From an uncultured Peptococcaceae bacterium (GTDB lineage: Bacteria; Bacillota; Dehalobacteriia; UBA7702): a DNA stretch of 13,110 nucleotides. The notes beneath the pieces are model-generated. The model did not search any database and was not told where the DNA came from. It saw only the letters and a list, made by a program, of their open reading frames with translations. The position numbers and the translations under genes were made by a program. The stretch's first letter is position 1, and each line of letters begins with the position of its first letter. The stretch spans positions 1 through 13,110 of the forward strand of contig CALFRX010000006.1 in the NCBI GenBank assembly GCA_937919295.1, given 5' to 3'. Positions 5,776-13,110 of this stretch are shown in pieces.

Positions 5776-6882
5776 TTATTCGCTTTTTGACGTGGTATCT
5801 TTACTTTCCGTTTTGCTACCATCACCGGAAGTATCGCTTTTAGCTTCCTTACCGGCGTTATCACCGTAATAGTAAACGACGTCGCTTTCTTCATGGAAAT
5901 CGGAAATATATTCTTCGTAAGCGTCGGCTTTCAAGGTTGCCAAATTATTTTTGGCGATGGAGGCGATCAGATCCTCATATTCATTATCCTTGTCCTGCAG
6001 ACCGTCACAGAGAATGATGAAATAACCAAAACTGCTGCTCTTCACCGGCTTTTCCGTATAGGCCCCGACTTTCGTCAAGGCGAAAGCGGCTTCGGTAAAC
6101 TCTTCCACATAAGAGCTTTCCGGTTTTGTAAAGGGCTCACTGATGGAACCGCCTTCAGAAGCCGTAGAGCTGTCGTCGGAATGCTCTTTGGCCAGTTCGG
6201 CAAAGTCGCCGCCGTCATCAAGTTTGGTGATCACTTCTTCGGCTTCCGCCTTCGCCGCGGCCCAGGCATCATCGGTATAAACCGTGTTGCCGCTGTCATC
6301 GGTGGTGGCGTCGGTATTGTCGGGCTGAATCAGAATATAGGAAACAGTCCTGTTGTCGTAAGTTTCGGGGTCTTCCTTATAAAGGGCTTCGGCTTCTTTT
6401 TCGCTGAAAGTGATATCCTGCTCTTTTTCGAGATAATTCTCGATATTTTCTTTATAAAGACTGCTGACGATGACCTTGAACACGGTTTCTTCGCTCAACC
6501 CGTAGTTTGTTTTAATTTGGCTCAGCGCTGTTTTGTAATCCGCTTTTTTGGTAACGCCTAAGTTCTTGTAAACGTATGATAGCATTTCATCCTTTGTCGG
6601 CATACAGTTCAGCTTGACACAAACCTGTTTGGCCTCTTCTATGGTGACGAGGGTATTGATGGCCGTATTTTCAATATCAAAATATTGCAGCATCTCCGGA
6701 GACAAACCACCCAAGGAGGAGTACATACTGTCATAGGAAATCAACAGATAATTCACGTATTCCTGATATTCATCTTTGGATATCTTTTCTCCGTTGACTT
6801 CGGCCACGGTATTGCTGTCGCAAGCCGTAAAAGTAAAAAGCAAGGCAAGGGAGAGAAAAAGGACGATCAACTTCTTTTTCAT
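5776..6882 (-). CDS. PrsA/SurA-like foldase lipoprotein with degenerate parvulin domain
   Basis: A 368-residue exported lipoprotein. The signal peptide MKKKLIVLFLSLALLFTFTAC ends in a lipobox-like TFTAC with Cys21 as the lipid anchor; Phe at -3 is unusual. A SurA-N-like helical region follows, starting VAEVNGEKIS (27-35), then a parvulin (PpiC/rotamase) domain at about 178-293 and a Ser/Thr/Asp/Lys-rich low-complexity tail (about 340-368). The family works outside the membrane, helping secreted proteins fold by prolyl isomerisation and chaperone action. The two histidines of the parvulin signature are replaced: the usual SHIL is SYIL (Tyr182), and the usual GYHII is GYFII (Phe288). The fold residues around them, such as FAELAKEHSDDSSTASEGG, are kept. 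It may thus be a chaperone with weak or no isomerase activity. It has its own promoter, is a paralogue of the next gene (6992-8002), and is the last gene before the terminator. The ribosome binding site is weak (AAGGCGGA about 12 bases upstream). Confidence 0.92.
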   Translation of the reverse strand: MKKKLIVLFLSLALLFTFTACDSNTVAEVNGEKISKDEYQEYVNYLLISYDSMYSSLGGLSPEMLQYFDIENTAINTLVTIEEAKQVCVKLNCMPTKDEMLSYVYKNLGVTKKADYKTALSQIKTNYGLSEETVFKVIVSSLYKENIENYLEKEQDITFSEKEAEALYKEDPETYDNRTVSYILIQPDNTDATTDDSGNTVYTDDAWAAAKAEAEEVITKLDDGGDFAELAKEHSDDSSTASEGGSISEPFTKPESSYVEEFTEAAFALTKVGAYTEKPVKSSSFGYFIILCDGLQDKDNEYEDLIASIAKNNLATLKADAYEEYISDFHEESDVVYYYGDNAGKEAKSDTSGDGSKTESKDTTSKSE

Positions 6883-6935
6883 AGCGATTTCATTTCCGCC
6901 TTTCCGGTTTCGTATTGAAGTTCACTGATTTTTAT

Positions 6936-6964
6936 ATTATATAGTATTTGTGCGGAAAATTCAA
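6936..6964 (-). promoter_or_regulatory. Sigma-70-type promoter for the prsA-like gene at 5776-6882
   Basis: Minus strand TTGAAT (6964-6959), a 17-base spacer and a perfect TATAAT (6941-6936). The predicted start near 6929 gives a leader of about 46 bases before the ATG at 6882. It lies in the 109-base gap between the two prsA-like genes, so the downstream copy can be expressed apart from the pth-mfd transcript. No terminator separates the two copies. Confidence 0.75.
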
Positions 6965-6991
6965 CACAAACCTCTGCCGGGATAACAATGT

Positions 6992-8002
6992 CTACTGCAC
7001 AAGATCATAATGATACGCGATATCCGCCGCCTGTTTTTGTGCTTCCATATAGGTCGTGAGCAGGCTCTGTTTTTCGGTATTACGCTGTTCTTCGCTGATA
7101 AAGGCCAAGACTTCGTCCATATGGGCAGGGGAAAGGGCCTCGTCGCAATAGATAATATGGTAGCCGTAAGACGTTTTTACCGGCGCTTTTGTATATTCCC
7201 CGGCTTCGTCCAGGGAAAAGGCGGCTGACACAAAGGAGGCCTCCAGTTCGGTATTGTCTTCGGTCAAAGTCAAATCAATTTTACCGCCGGCAGCTGCCGT
7301 CGTGGTATCGTCGGAGTATTTCACCGCCATGGCAACAAAGGAAGCGCCGCTGTCGAGGTCTTTGATGATCTTCTCCGCCCGCTCTTTGGCGGTTTGCCAT
7401 TCCTTGTCCGTATAAACGGGATCGCCCTCCCCTTCGGTATCCACTTCCCGGTCATCGGCGGCGTAAGGCTTAATCAGGATATGGGAGACGACCCGAGTGT
7501 TATAGCTCACCGGATCGGCGTCATAAATTTCCTGGGCGGCATCAATGCTGACCGTCAAATCTTCCTCTGCCGCCAAGGTGTCCTTGATATTTTCCTCCGC
7601 CAGCATATAGCGGTACTGATTGAAAAAGAAGTTCTGATCAAGGCGGTAAGTCTCAATTTCCGCCAGTCCCTCGTCATAAGTACCGTAGAGGGCTGCAAGC
7701 TGTTCCTCAAAATACGTCTGGGTTTCCTCCTCCGTAGGCCAGCAGTCTTTTGCTTTGGCCGCCTGTTTTAACAGCCGATAATAAACCAACTGGTTGACCA
7801 CGGTCTCTTTCATTTCGGCGCTATCCTCAAGGGTTTCGTTGTTGGCCTCATAGATGCCCTTCAGGTTGTCCCAATAGTCATTGAATTCCGCCACCGTAAT
7901 ACCCTCTCCGTTGACTTCGGCCACGCTATTGTTGCCACAGGCCGCGGCAAAAAAGGCCAAAAGCAGCAGCAAGACGACGGCGGTTGTTTTTTTTATCATC
8001 AT
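6992..8002 (-). CDS. prsA: PrsA-like peptidyl-prolyl cis-trans isomerase lipoprotein
   Basis: A 336-residue foldase. The signal peptide with a poly-leucine core ends in FAAAC, giving Cys22 as the probable lipidation site. VAEVNGEGIT opens the SurA-N-like helical region (about 27-150). The parvulin domain spans about 168-288 and keeps both signature histidines: SHILIKP (His174) and GYHIIYCD (His282). The linking segment SGASFVAMAVKYSDDTTTAAAGG is also typical. It should act on the outer face of the cytoplasmic membrane, helping secreted proteins fold. Two adjacent ATG codons are possible; GGAG lies 5 bases before the first (8002) and 8 before the second (7999), so the second may be used. It starts 25 bases after mfd ends, which suggests co-transcription. 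The paralogue that follows has lost both histidines. The symbol is by family similarity. Confidence 0.93.
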   Translation of the reverse strand: MMIKKTTAVVLLLLLAFFAAACGNNSVAEVNGEGITVAEFNDYWDNLKGIYEANNETLEDSAEMKETVVNQLVYYRLLKQAAKAKDCWPTEEETQTYFEEQLAALYGTYDEGLAEIETYRLDQNFFFNQYRYMLAEENIKDTLAAEEDLTVSIDAAQEIYDADPVSYNTRVVSHILIKPYAADDREVDTEGEGDPVYTDKEWQTAKERAEKIIKDLDSGASFVAMAVKYSDDTTTAAAGGKIDLTLTEDNTELEASFVSAAFSLDEAGEYTKAPVKTSYGYHIIYCDEALSPAHMDEVLAFISEEQRNTEKQSLLTTYMEAQKQAADIAYHYDLVQ

Positions 8003-8027
8003 AACTTCTCCGTTTTCAGAGATTTTT

Positions 8028-11000
8028 TTAGGCTTCCTTTGTCAGAAAAACGAGTATTTTAATCATATAGAGCAGTGCCTTTTCCGGAGAAAGCGGTTCC
8101 GTCTTGACCTTCATTTCCAGGTGGTCGTTCATGGCAAAAGCGAAACGCCGGCCGAAGGTCTGCACCAAACGGGAAATGCTTTCGCTGCCAACATTGTTGA
8201 GACCGTCAAAAACAAGGGAAAAAGCATTTTTCTTTTGACTCACGGCGACGATGCCCAACCGTTCCGCCAAAAGTTTCAAACGAATCACCAAAAACAGATG
8301 GTAAACAGGATCGGGAACAGAACCGAAACGGTCTTCTAATTCGTTGAGGTATTCCTTCATCTCCTCTTCACTGTTGATCTCCGCGATTTTTTTGTAAACA
8401 GCGATTTTGATGTCACCGTCACCGACGTAATCTTCGGGGAGATAAGCAGAGCAAAGAACGTCGATGGCCACCTCTTCCTTTTCCTTTGCCACGGTCTGGC
8501 CGTTGAGACGGCGCACTTCTTCGTCGATTAAGCGGCAGTACATGTCAAAACCCACGGAGGCCATATGGCCGTGCTGTTCCGCGCCGAGGATATTACCGGC
8601 GCCGCGGATCTCCAGATCCCGCATGGCGATTTTAAAGCCGCTGCCCAAATCGGTATGTTCTTTCACCGCCGCCAAACGCTTTTGCGCGGAAACGTTGAGC
8701 AATTTACCTTTGGGATAGAAAAAGTAGGCGTAGGCCTGTTGCCGACTGCGGCCGACACGGCCCCGTAACTGATACATTTGAGAAAGACCGAAGCGGTCGG
8801 CGCCATCGACGATCAGTGTATTGACATTGGGAAAATCCAGTCCCGATTCAACAATGGTTGTACAGAGCAGCACGTCCGCTTCGTGCTGCATGAAATCAAG
8901 CATCACTTTTTCCAACTGGCGTTCGGCCATTTGGCCGTGACCGATGATAATTTCCACGCCGGGGACAAGTTCCCTCAGCCCGGCAGCGGTAGCGGTGATA
9001 TCCTCCACCCGGTTATGAATACAATAAACCTGTCCGCCGCGGCTGATTTCCCGCTCAATGGCTTCTTTGATCAGCCGGCTCTGATATTCCATCACGTAAG
9101 TCTTCACCGGCTGCCGAAATTGGGGCGGTGTTTCGATGATGCTGATATCGCGGACGCCAAGCAAGGACATATGGAGCGTCCGGGGAATCGGCGTCGCCGA
9201 CATGGCGAGAACGTCGACATTCTTTTTGAGCTTTTTGATCTTCTCTTTATGGGCCACACCGAAGCGCTGTTCCTCGTCGATGACGAGCAAACCGAGATCG
9301 CGGTATTTTACCCTACGGTTAAAGAGCATGTGGGTGCCGATGACGATATCGACTTCCCCGACAGCGAGGCGGGTAAGCACGGTTTCGATTTCCTTTTTCG
9401 GTTTAAAACGGCTCAAGACGCCGATACGCACGCCGAATTTTTCCAACCGTTCTTTGAAGGTCCGCTCATGCTGTTGCGCCAAAATGGTAGTGGGTACCAG
9501 CACCGCCACTTGTTTGCCATCGAGGACCGCTTTGAAAGCGGCTCTAAGGGACACCTCGGTTTTGCCGTAGCCGACATCGCCGCAGAGGAGGCGGTCCATG
9601 GGCCGGGGTTTTTCCATGTCCTTTTTGACGTCTTCGATGGCTTCGATCTGGTCAGGAGTTTCTTCGTAGGGGAAATCCGCCTCCATTTCCATGAGCCAAT
9701 CATTGTCGGCAGAAAAGGCGTAGCCCTTTTCCTGTTCCCTCGCGGCGTAGAGTCTCAGCAGATCTCCCGCCATCTCCCGAACAGCGCCGCGGACTTTTTC
9801 TTTGGTATTTTTCCATTCCTTACCGCCGAGACGGTTCAGCTTCGGCGCGTAATCACCGCCGCCAATATATTTTTGCAGCAAATCCATCTGATTGGTGGGA
9901 ATGTAGAGTTTATCCTTTCCCTCGTAGCGGATTTGCAGATAATCGCTTTCCACACCGCCGACCATAAGGCGTTCAATGCCCAGGTACTGGCCGATGCCAT
10001 GGGTTTCGTGGACGACGTAATCACCGGCTTTCAGGTCCACAAAGGAAGAAATCGGCTTGGCTTTTTGCTTCCGCTTCTTTTCACCTGGATTCACATAGCC
10101 CAAAAGATCCCGTTCGGCGATAAAGTAAGCGGGAACATCGTAAATTTCGAGGCTCTTCTCCAAGGGAAAGCAGACGACGCGGCAATCCCGAAGCTCCCAG
10201 GTTTTGGCAATGCCCCGCATTTTCTCAATGCCGCTTTCCTCGGCGGCGCAGAAAAAGAGCTTGCCTTTGCCGGTTAGTTCCCGCAGCTCCTCTCCGCGTT
10301 CCGCTTTCATTCGGAAGAAGGAAAATTCCCGAATCGCCAAAGAGTCCACGGTCTTCGTATCAAGACCCGTCGGCGTCCGCAGAAAAGAAAAAGACAGCAG
10401 AGAACGGCGGTTAAGGGCGGCAAAAGATTGCGCCGCACTGCGAAAATGATCGGTATAACTCGGCAGGATATCTCCTTCCAAGTAAAGCTCTTTATAAATA
10501 TTGGCCAGTTCCTCGTCGTCTTCTCTGAGACCTTCCTGAATACGGGCGGCTTCATCGACAATCACAAGACCGTCGCGATCAAGGTAATCTTCCAAATAGG
10601 CTTCTTCATAAAAATAGGGCAGCAACTGTTCGGTAACATCGGGTAAAGCCCCCTCGGCCAAATAATCAAGGAGCCGTAGCCTTCGGTCAAGACAGCGCTT
10701 TTTCGCCTCGCCCTTCAGCTTTCCCGCCATTTCTTCCGTTTCTGTTTGCAGCCGCTTTAGCCCTGCTTCCCTACGGTTTTCCGGCAGGAAAAAGGAGGCG
10801 CCGGGACCGATCACAACTTCCCCCGCCTCTCTCAGAGAAATCTGGGATTCCTGATCAAAAACGCGGATCGATTCAATTTCATCATCGAAGAAATCAATGC
10901 GGTAAGGATGGACAGCCGCTGGCGGAAAAATGTCGACAATGCTGCCTCTCACACTGAAGGTGCCCGCCTCTTCGGTAAGGGTATCTCCCGTATAGCCCAT

Positions 11001-11483
11001 ATCGACCAAACGCCTGGTCAAAGTGGCGATATCTAAAACATTGCCGACGCTTAGAAAAATACGGCAGCGTTTCCAGTCCACGGGGGGAATCATCCGCCGG
11101 GAAAGGGTATTCTTTGAGATCACGGCAAAAAAGGGCTTTTCCGATAAAAGCCCCTCGGCAACGCGAATGCGGTCAATTTTCTGGCGGTCGTTGCCGGCCA
11201 TGGATTCATAAGGCAGTAGATCTTTGGCGGGATAAAACCCCACTTCGTCCCCGGAAAGAAAACGGCGCGCCCCTTTACGGATCAACTTGGCGCGCTCTTC
11301 GCTTTCGGCGATATAAAGCACAGATCTTTTTTGATCCATCACGGCGGAGACAGCGAGAAGAAGGCGCGCCTCATCGCCAAGACCACAGATTTCGTGCCCC
11401 TGTCGCCGCTTTGCACCGGCGAAGATCTCAGCGTAAGCGGGAATATATTGCCAAAGGAATTCCGGTCGTTCCACTTCAATCAT
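8028..11483 (-). CDS. mfd: Transcription-repair coupling factor Mfd
   Basis: A 1151-residue ATP-dependent DNA translocase, the usual length for Mfd. It pushes stalled RNA polymerase off damaged DNA and recruits UvrA for strand-specific nucleotide excision repair. The N-terminal third is UvrB-like (GFYPAKDLLPYESM, TFSVRGSIVDIFPPAAVHPYRIDFFDDEIES). The RNA-polymerase-interacting, CarD-like domain begins near 488 with YVVHETHGIGQYLGIE. The RecG-like superfamily 2 motor follows: FPYEETPDQIEAI, Walker A GDVGYGKTEV (about 634-643), VPTTILAQQH, Walker B DEEQ (about 735), SATPIPRTLHMSL, and motif VI with GRVGRS (about 907-912). The C-terminal domain contains AYLPEDYVGDGDIKIAVYKKIAE. The start ATG at 11483 is preceded by AGGAAA-type purine-rich sequence. 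pth lies 43 bases upstream and a prsA-like gene 25 bases downstream, so all three are likely in one transcript. No irregularity is seen. Confidence 0.98.
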   Translation of the reverse strand: MIEVERPEFLWQYIPAYAEIFAGAKRRQGHEICGLGDEARLLLAVSAVMDQKRSVLYIAESEERAKLIRKGARRFLSGDEVGFYPAKDLLPYESMAGNDRQKIDRIRVAEGLLSEKPFFAVISKNTLSRRMIPPVDWKRCRIFLSVGNVLDIATLTRRLVDMGYTGDTLTEEAGTFSVRGSIVDIFPPAAVHPYRIDFFDDEIESIRVFDQESQISLREAGEVVIGPGASFFLPENRREAGLKRLQTETEEMAGKLKGEAKKRCLDRRLRLLDYLAEGALPDVTEQLLPYFYEEAYLEDYLDRDGLVIVDEAARIQEGLREDDEELANIYKELYLEGDILPSYTDHFRSAAQSFAALNRRSLLSFSFLRTPTGLDTKTVDSLAIREFSFFRMKAERGEELRELTGKGKLFFCAAEESGIEKMRGIAKTWELRDCRVVCFPLEKSLEIYDVPAYFIAERDLLGYVNPGEKKRKQKAKPISSFVDLKAGDYVVHETHGIGQYLGIERLMVGGVESDYLQIRYEGKDKLYIPTNQMDLLQKYIGGGDYAPKLNRLGGKEWKNTKEKVRGAVREMAGDLLRLYAAREQEKGYAFSADNDWLMEMEADFPYEETPDQIEAIEDVKKDMEKPRPMDRLLCGDVGYGKTEVSLRAAFKAVLDGKQVAVLVPTTILAQQHERTFKERLEKFGVRIGVLSRFKPKKEIETVLTRLAVGEVDIVIGTHMLFNRRVKYRDLGLLVIDEEQRFGVAHKEKIKKLKKNVDVLAMSATPIPRTLHMSLLGVRDISIIETPPQFRQPVKTYVMEYQSRLIKEAIEREISRGGQVYCIHNRVEDITATAAGLRELVPGVEIIIGHGQMAERQLEKVMLDFMQHEADVLLCTTIVESGLDFPNVNTLIVDGADRFGLSQMYQLRGRVGRSRQQAYAYFFYPKGKLLNVSAQKRLAAVKEHTDLGSGFKIAMRDLEIRGAGNILGAEQHGHMASVGFDMYCRLIDEEVRRLNGQTVAKEKEEVAIDVLCSAYLPEDYVGDGDIKIAVYKKIAEINSEEEMKEYLNELEDRFGSVPDPVYHLFLVIRLKLLAERLGIVAVSQKKNAFSLVFDGLNNVGSESISRLVQTFGRRFAFAMNDHLEMKVKTEPLSPEKALLYMIKILVFLTKEA

Positions 11484-11526
11484 TTTCCTGTTTTCCTTTG
11501 CTCTATCTTATGTAAAAAGGTCTTTT

Positions 11527-12195
11527 TTATGAGTCTTGCGCTTTTCCGGAATCCTCCTTTGTCAGGGAGAGCGGCGGCGGCTGTGCCTCGGCTTCCCTTT
11601 GTTCCTCCGCGGCCTTCTCCTTTTGCGGTTTGGGCAGCCTGGAATAGACGTTAAAGCCGTTCATCACCGCCTCTTCTCCTTCCTTGAGCCAAAGCAAGGC
11701 GGCTTCCTTTGCCTTCTCGATCATTGCCACTACCTTTGTCCACTCCTCTTCGCCGAAATGTCCTAAGACGTGATCAACGGCGTTATTTCCGTGGCCAATG
11801 CCGATTTTAAGACGGGGAAAATCATCGCCGTGGAGATGGGCGATGATGGATTTTAAGCCGTTATGACCGCCGCTGCTGCCTTTGGCGCGAAAACGCAAAG
11901 TACCCACGGGCAGCGAAAGATCGTCGGCAATGACGAGAATATCCTCGTTTTCTACTTTATAATAGCGGGCAAGATAACCGACGCATTCGCCGCTCAAATT
12001 CATATATGTCTGCGGTTTTACCAAAACGATCTTTTCTCCGTGGTAAAAAAAGCTGTTATACAGACAGCACATACCTTTTTGGTCGATTTTAAGATTAAAA
12101 TCGTCGGCGATCAGATCAGCGGCGATAAACCCAACGTTATGGCGGGTCGTCTCATATTTTATACCGGGATTCCCCAACCCCACGATGATTTTCAT
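11527..12195 (-). CDS. pth: Peptidyl-tRNA hydrolase
   Basis: A 222-residue cytoplasmic enzyme that releases tRNA from prematurely dropped peptidyl-tRNA. The family signature is intact: GLGNPG (6-11, Asn9), the catalytic histidine in TTRHNVGF (His19), KPQTYMNLSG (60-69, Asn66), the general-acid aspartate in IADDLSLP (Asp91), and GSSGGHNGLKSI (106-117, Asn112). Most bacterial Pth proteins end near residue 185-195; here a charged, proline-rich tail of about 35 residues follows RLPKPQKEK, with no recognised domain. The ATG at 12195 has a strong AGAGGAGG seven bases upstream. It diverges from the PRC-barrel gene and is followed by mfd after 43 bases, an order common in Firmicutes. Confidence 0.97.
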   Translation of the reverse strand: MKIIVGLGNPGIKYETTRHNVGFIAADLIADDFNLKIDQKGMCCLYNSFFYHGEKIVLVKPQTYMNLSGECVGYLARYYKVENEDILVIADDLSLPVGTLRFRAKGSSGGHNGLKSIIAHLHGDDFPRLKIGIGHGNNAVDHVLGHFGEEEWTKVVAMIEKAKEAALLWLKEGEEAVMNGFNVYSRLPKPQKEKAAEEQREAEAQPPPLSLTKEDSGKAQDS

Positions 12196-12232
12196 ACGGT
12201 TTCCTCCTCTAAGATCTGCCTCTATTTTATCA

Positions 12233-12248
12233 TATTTCCATGGAAATA
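12233..12248. promoter_or_regulatory. Perfect 16-bp palindrome in the pth / PRC-barrel divergent region
   Basis: TATTTCCATGGAAATA equals its own reverse complement over all 16 bases. It lies midway between the divergent starts at 12195 and 12308, just after the predicted pth transcript start. Position and symmetry fit an operator for a dimeric regulator; which protein would bind is unknown. With no loop it is unlikely to act as an RNA hairpin. Confidence 0.45.
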
Positions 12249-12257
12249 AACATAATT

Positions 12258-12286
12258 ATTTTATAAGCTTCCAGAGCGAAAAGCAA
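12258..12286 (-). promoter_or_regulatory. Probable promoter of the pth-mfd-prsA transcript
   Basis: Minus strand TTGCTT (12286-12281), a 17-base spacer and TAAAAT (12263-12258), both near the sigma-70 consensus. Transcription would start near 12251, leaving a leader of about 55 bases before the pth ATG. A perfect palindrome (12233-12248) lies directly after the predicted start. Other AT-rich -10-like words nearby have poorer -35 partners. Confidence 0.5.
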
Positions 12287-12307
12287 TGCAGAAAGGATGA
12301 AAAAATC

Positions 12308-13033
12308 ATGGAAATCAACGCCAATCAAATTCTCGGCATCACCGTATACAGCTTAGAACGCGGCGAAAGAATCGGACAGGTTCGCAATTTTTACCTGAAC
12401 CCCAAAGAAAAAGAGCTCATCGCGCTGCTCATCGGCAATCGAAAAATCATCAAGGATGAAAGCATCCTGCCCTTAAAAGACGTCCGCGGCATCAGTTTTG
12501 AGGCCATTACCGTGGACAGCCCCGCTGTGCTGAGAAAGAAGAACGAGTACCCCGAAGCGAAGGAGTTCATCAAGAGCCCCCCGGATATCGTCGGCCTCTC
12601 CATCCTCAAAAAAGACGGTACCTTTTTGGGCCGCGCCGCTTCTTTCAGTATTGATACGGAAACAGGCAAGATCACGAAAATTCATCTTTCCGTAGGTTTT
12701 ATCGACTCGCTGCGCAAGGATTACACCTATATCCCGGCCCCCAGAATCGAGGTCATCGGCAGTGAAATGATCCTCGTTGCCGATGATACCACGGTAAAAC
12801 AGGCACGTCGGCCGGCAACCCAACCACCGGGAAAAACGGAAAAGCGGGAAAAACGCAATAAGGGCAAAAGCAGCTCTAACGAGTTCAAATCAACCCGGGG
12901 AGAGACAGATGCCGGCTGCAATGAAAAGATTCGCGCCCTTTCGGGGAAAACCTTTTGCGGCCACGGCCCCCGCATTATTTTCCCGGAAATCGATAGGGAT
13001 CGTGAAACGGATAAAACCGCCGAGGAACCGTAA
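12308..13033 (+). CDS. PRC-barrel domain protein with basic C-terminal tail
   Basis: A 241-residue soluble protein. It has two PRC-barrel-like beta repeats: residues about 6-78 (ILGITVYSLERGERIGQVRNFYLNP, LPLKDVRGI) and about 92-165 (IVGLSILKKDGTFLGRAASFSIDTETGKIT, YIPAPRIEVIGSEMILV). A basic, low-complexity linker follows (about 167-200, rich in Lys, Arg and Ser), then a short tail with two cysteines (Cys204, Cys217). PRC barrels occur in photosynthetic reaction-centre H subunits and in RimM, and as stand-alone proteins of unclear role in Firmicutes, where RNA or membrane association has been proposed. The start is the ATG at 12308, with AAAGGA about ten bases upstream; a longer reading from 12185 would cross the palindrome and overlap pth. 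It is the only plus-strand gene and diverges from pth. I see no convincing promoter for it. Its function is unknown. Confidence 0.85.
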   Translation: MEINANQILGITVYSLERGERIGQVRNFYLNPKEKELIALLIGNRKIIKDESILPLKDVRGISFEAITVDSPAVLRKKNEYPEAKEFIKSPPDIVGLSILKKDGTFLGRAASFSIDTETGKITKIHLSVGFIDSLRKDYTYIPAPRIEVIGSEMILVADDTTVKQARRPATQPPGKTEKREKRNKGKSSSNEFKSTRGETDAGCNEKIRALSGKTFCGHGPRIIFPEIDRDRETDKTAEEP

Positions 13034-13036
13034 AAT

Positions 13037-13061
13037 ACCGCAGGTGTAACTCACCTGCGGT
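13037..13061. terminator. Hairpin after the PRC-barrel gene
   Basis: A 10-bp perfect stem, ACCGCAGGTG / CACCTGCGGT, with a 5-base loop begins three bases after the PRC-barrel stop. On the plus strand only two T follow, so it is a poor intrinsic terminator in that direction. On the minus strand it is followed by ATTTTA, so it might also end a transcript arriving from beyond the right edge. The remaining 49 bases to the edge hold nothing I can identify. Confidence 0.5.
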
Positions 13062-13110
13062 TGGTACGCAAACAGTTGTGGGGCAAGGGGTTCGCCGCGC
13101 ATCAGACTTT

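Noticed and set aside
8778..10277. A 499-codon plus-strand open frame
   Set aside because: It lies wholly antisense to mfd, across its motor domain, and its translation shows no family motif; it is a shadow of codon bias.
12185..12307. N-terminal extension of the PRC-barrel protein
   Set aside because: It would overlap the pth start and the divergent regulatory region. The ATG at 12308 has a ribosome binding site and the PRC fold begins right after it.

Overview
The window looks like a chromosome segment from an anaerobic, low-to-mid GC Gram-positive bacterium, most plausibly a clostridial or Negativicutes-type Firmicute. The reasons are PrsA-type lipoprotein foldases, strong AGGAGG ribosome binding sites, a Bacillota-like pth-mfd-prsA order, and a corrinoid-type methyltransferase with betaine transporters as found in acetogens and related anaerobes. 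The genus cannot be told from the sequence alone. Every gene reads on the minus strand except the last, a PRC-barrel gene, which diverges from pth.

Region A (1-3810) is a quaternary-amine module. In transcription order it holds a full-length BCCT transporter (3754-2201), an MttB-superfamily methyltransferase with no in-frame amber codon (2172-745), and a second BCCT transporter that runs off the left edge (665-1). The first two genes are 28 bases apart. Between the methyltransferase and the second transporter lies an 80-base gap with an 8-bp hairpin. The module starts from a textbook sigma-54 (-24/-12) promoter, TGGCACAGTTATTGCA, at 3807-3792. It is insulated from the upstream gene by a strong hairpin terminator (3817-3849).

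Region B (3810-5590) holds the likely controller: a PAS / AAA+ / Fis-HTH sigma-54 enhancer-binding protein (5493-4009) with its own sigma-70-type promoter (5546-5518). The 254 bases between this gene and the first transporter contain A-tracts and recurring TTTGCRTRA words that could be its upstream activating sites. Together, regions A and B suggest ligand-controlled uptake and corrinoid-dependent demethylation of a methylated amine. No corrinoid protein, corrinoid reductive activase or pterin methyltransferase is in the window, so the rest of the pathway must lie elsewhere.

Region C (5550-12290) is housekeeping: pth, mfd, and two prsA-like foldase lipoproteins, ending at a hairpin terminator (5589-5553). 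pth and mfd are 43 bases apart, and mfd and the first prsA are 25 bases apart, so they are probably co-transcribed. The second prsA-like gene has its own good promoter (6964-6936) and has lost both signature histidines of the parvulin fold.

Region D (12200-13110) is a divergent intergenic region with a perfect 16-bp palindrome, followed by a PRC-barrel protein with a basic tail and a 3' hairpin. I see no rRNA, tRNA, CRISPR array, insertion sequence or phage gene.
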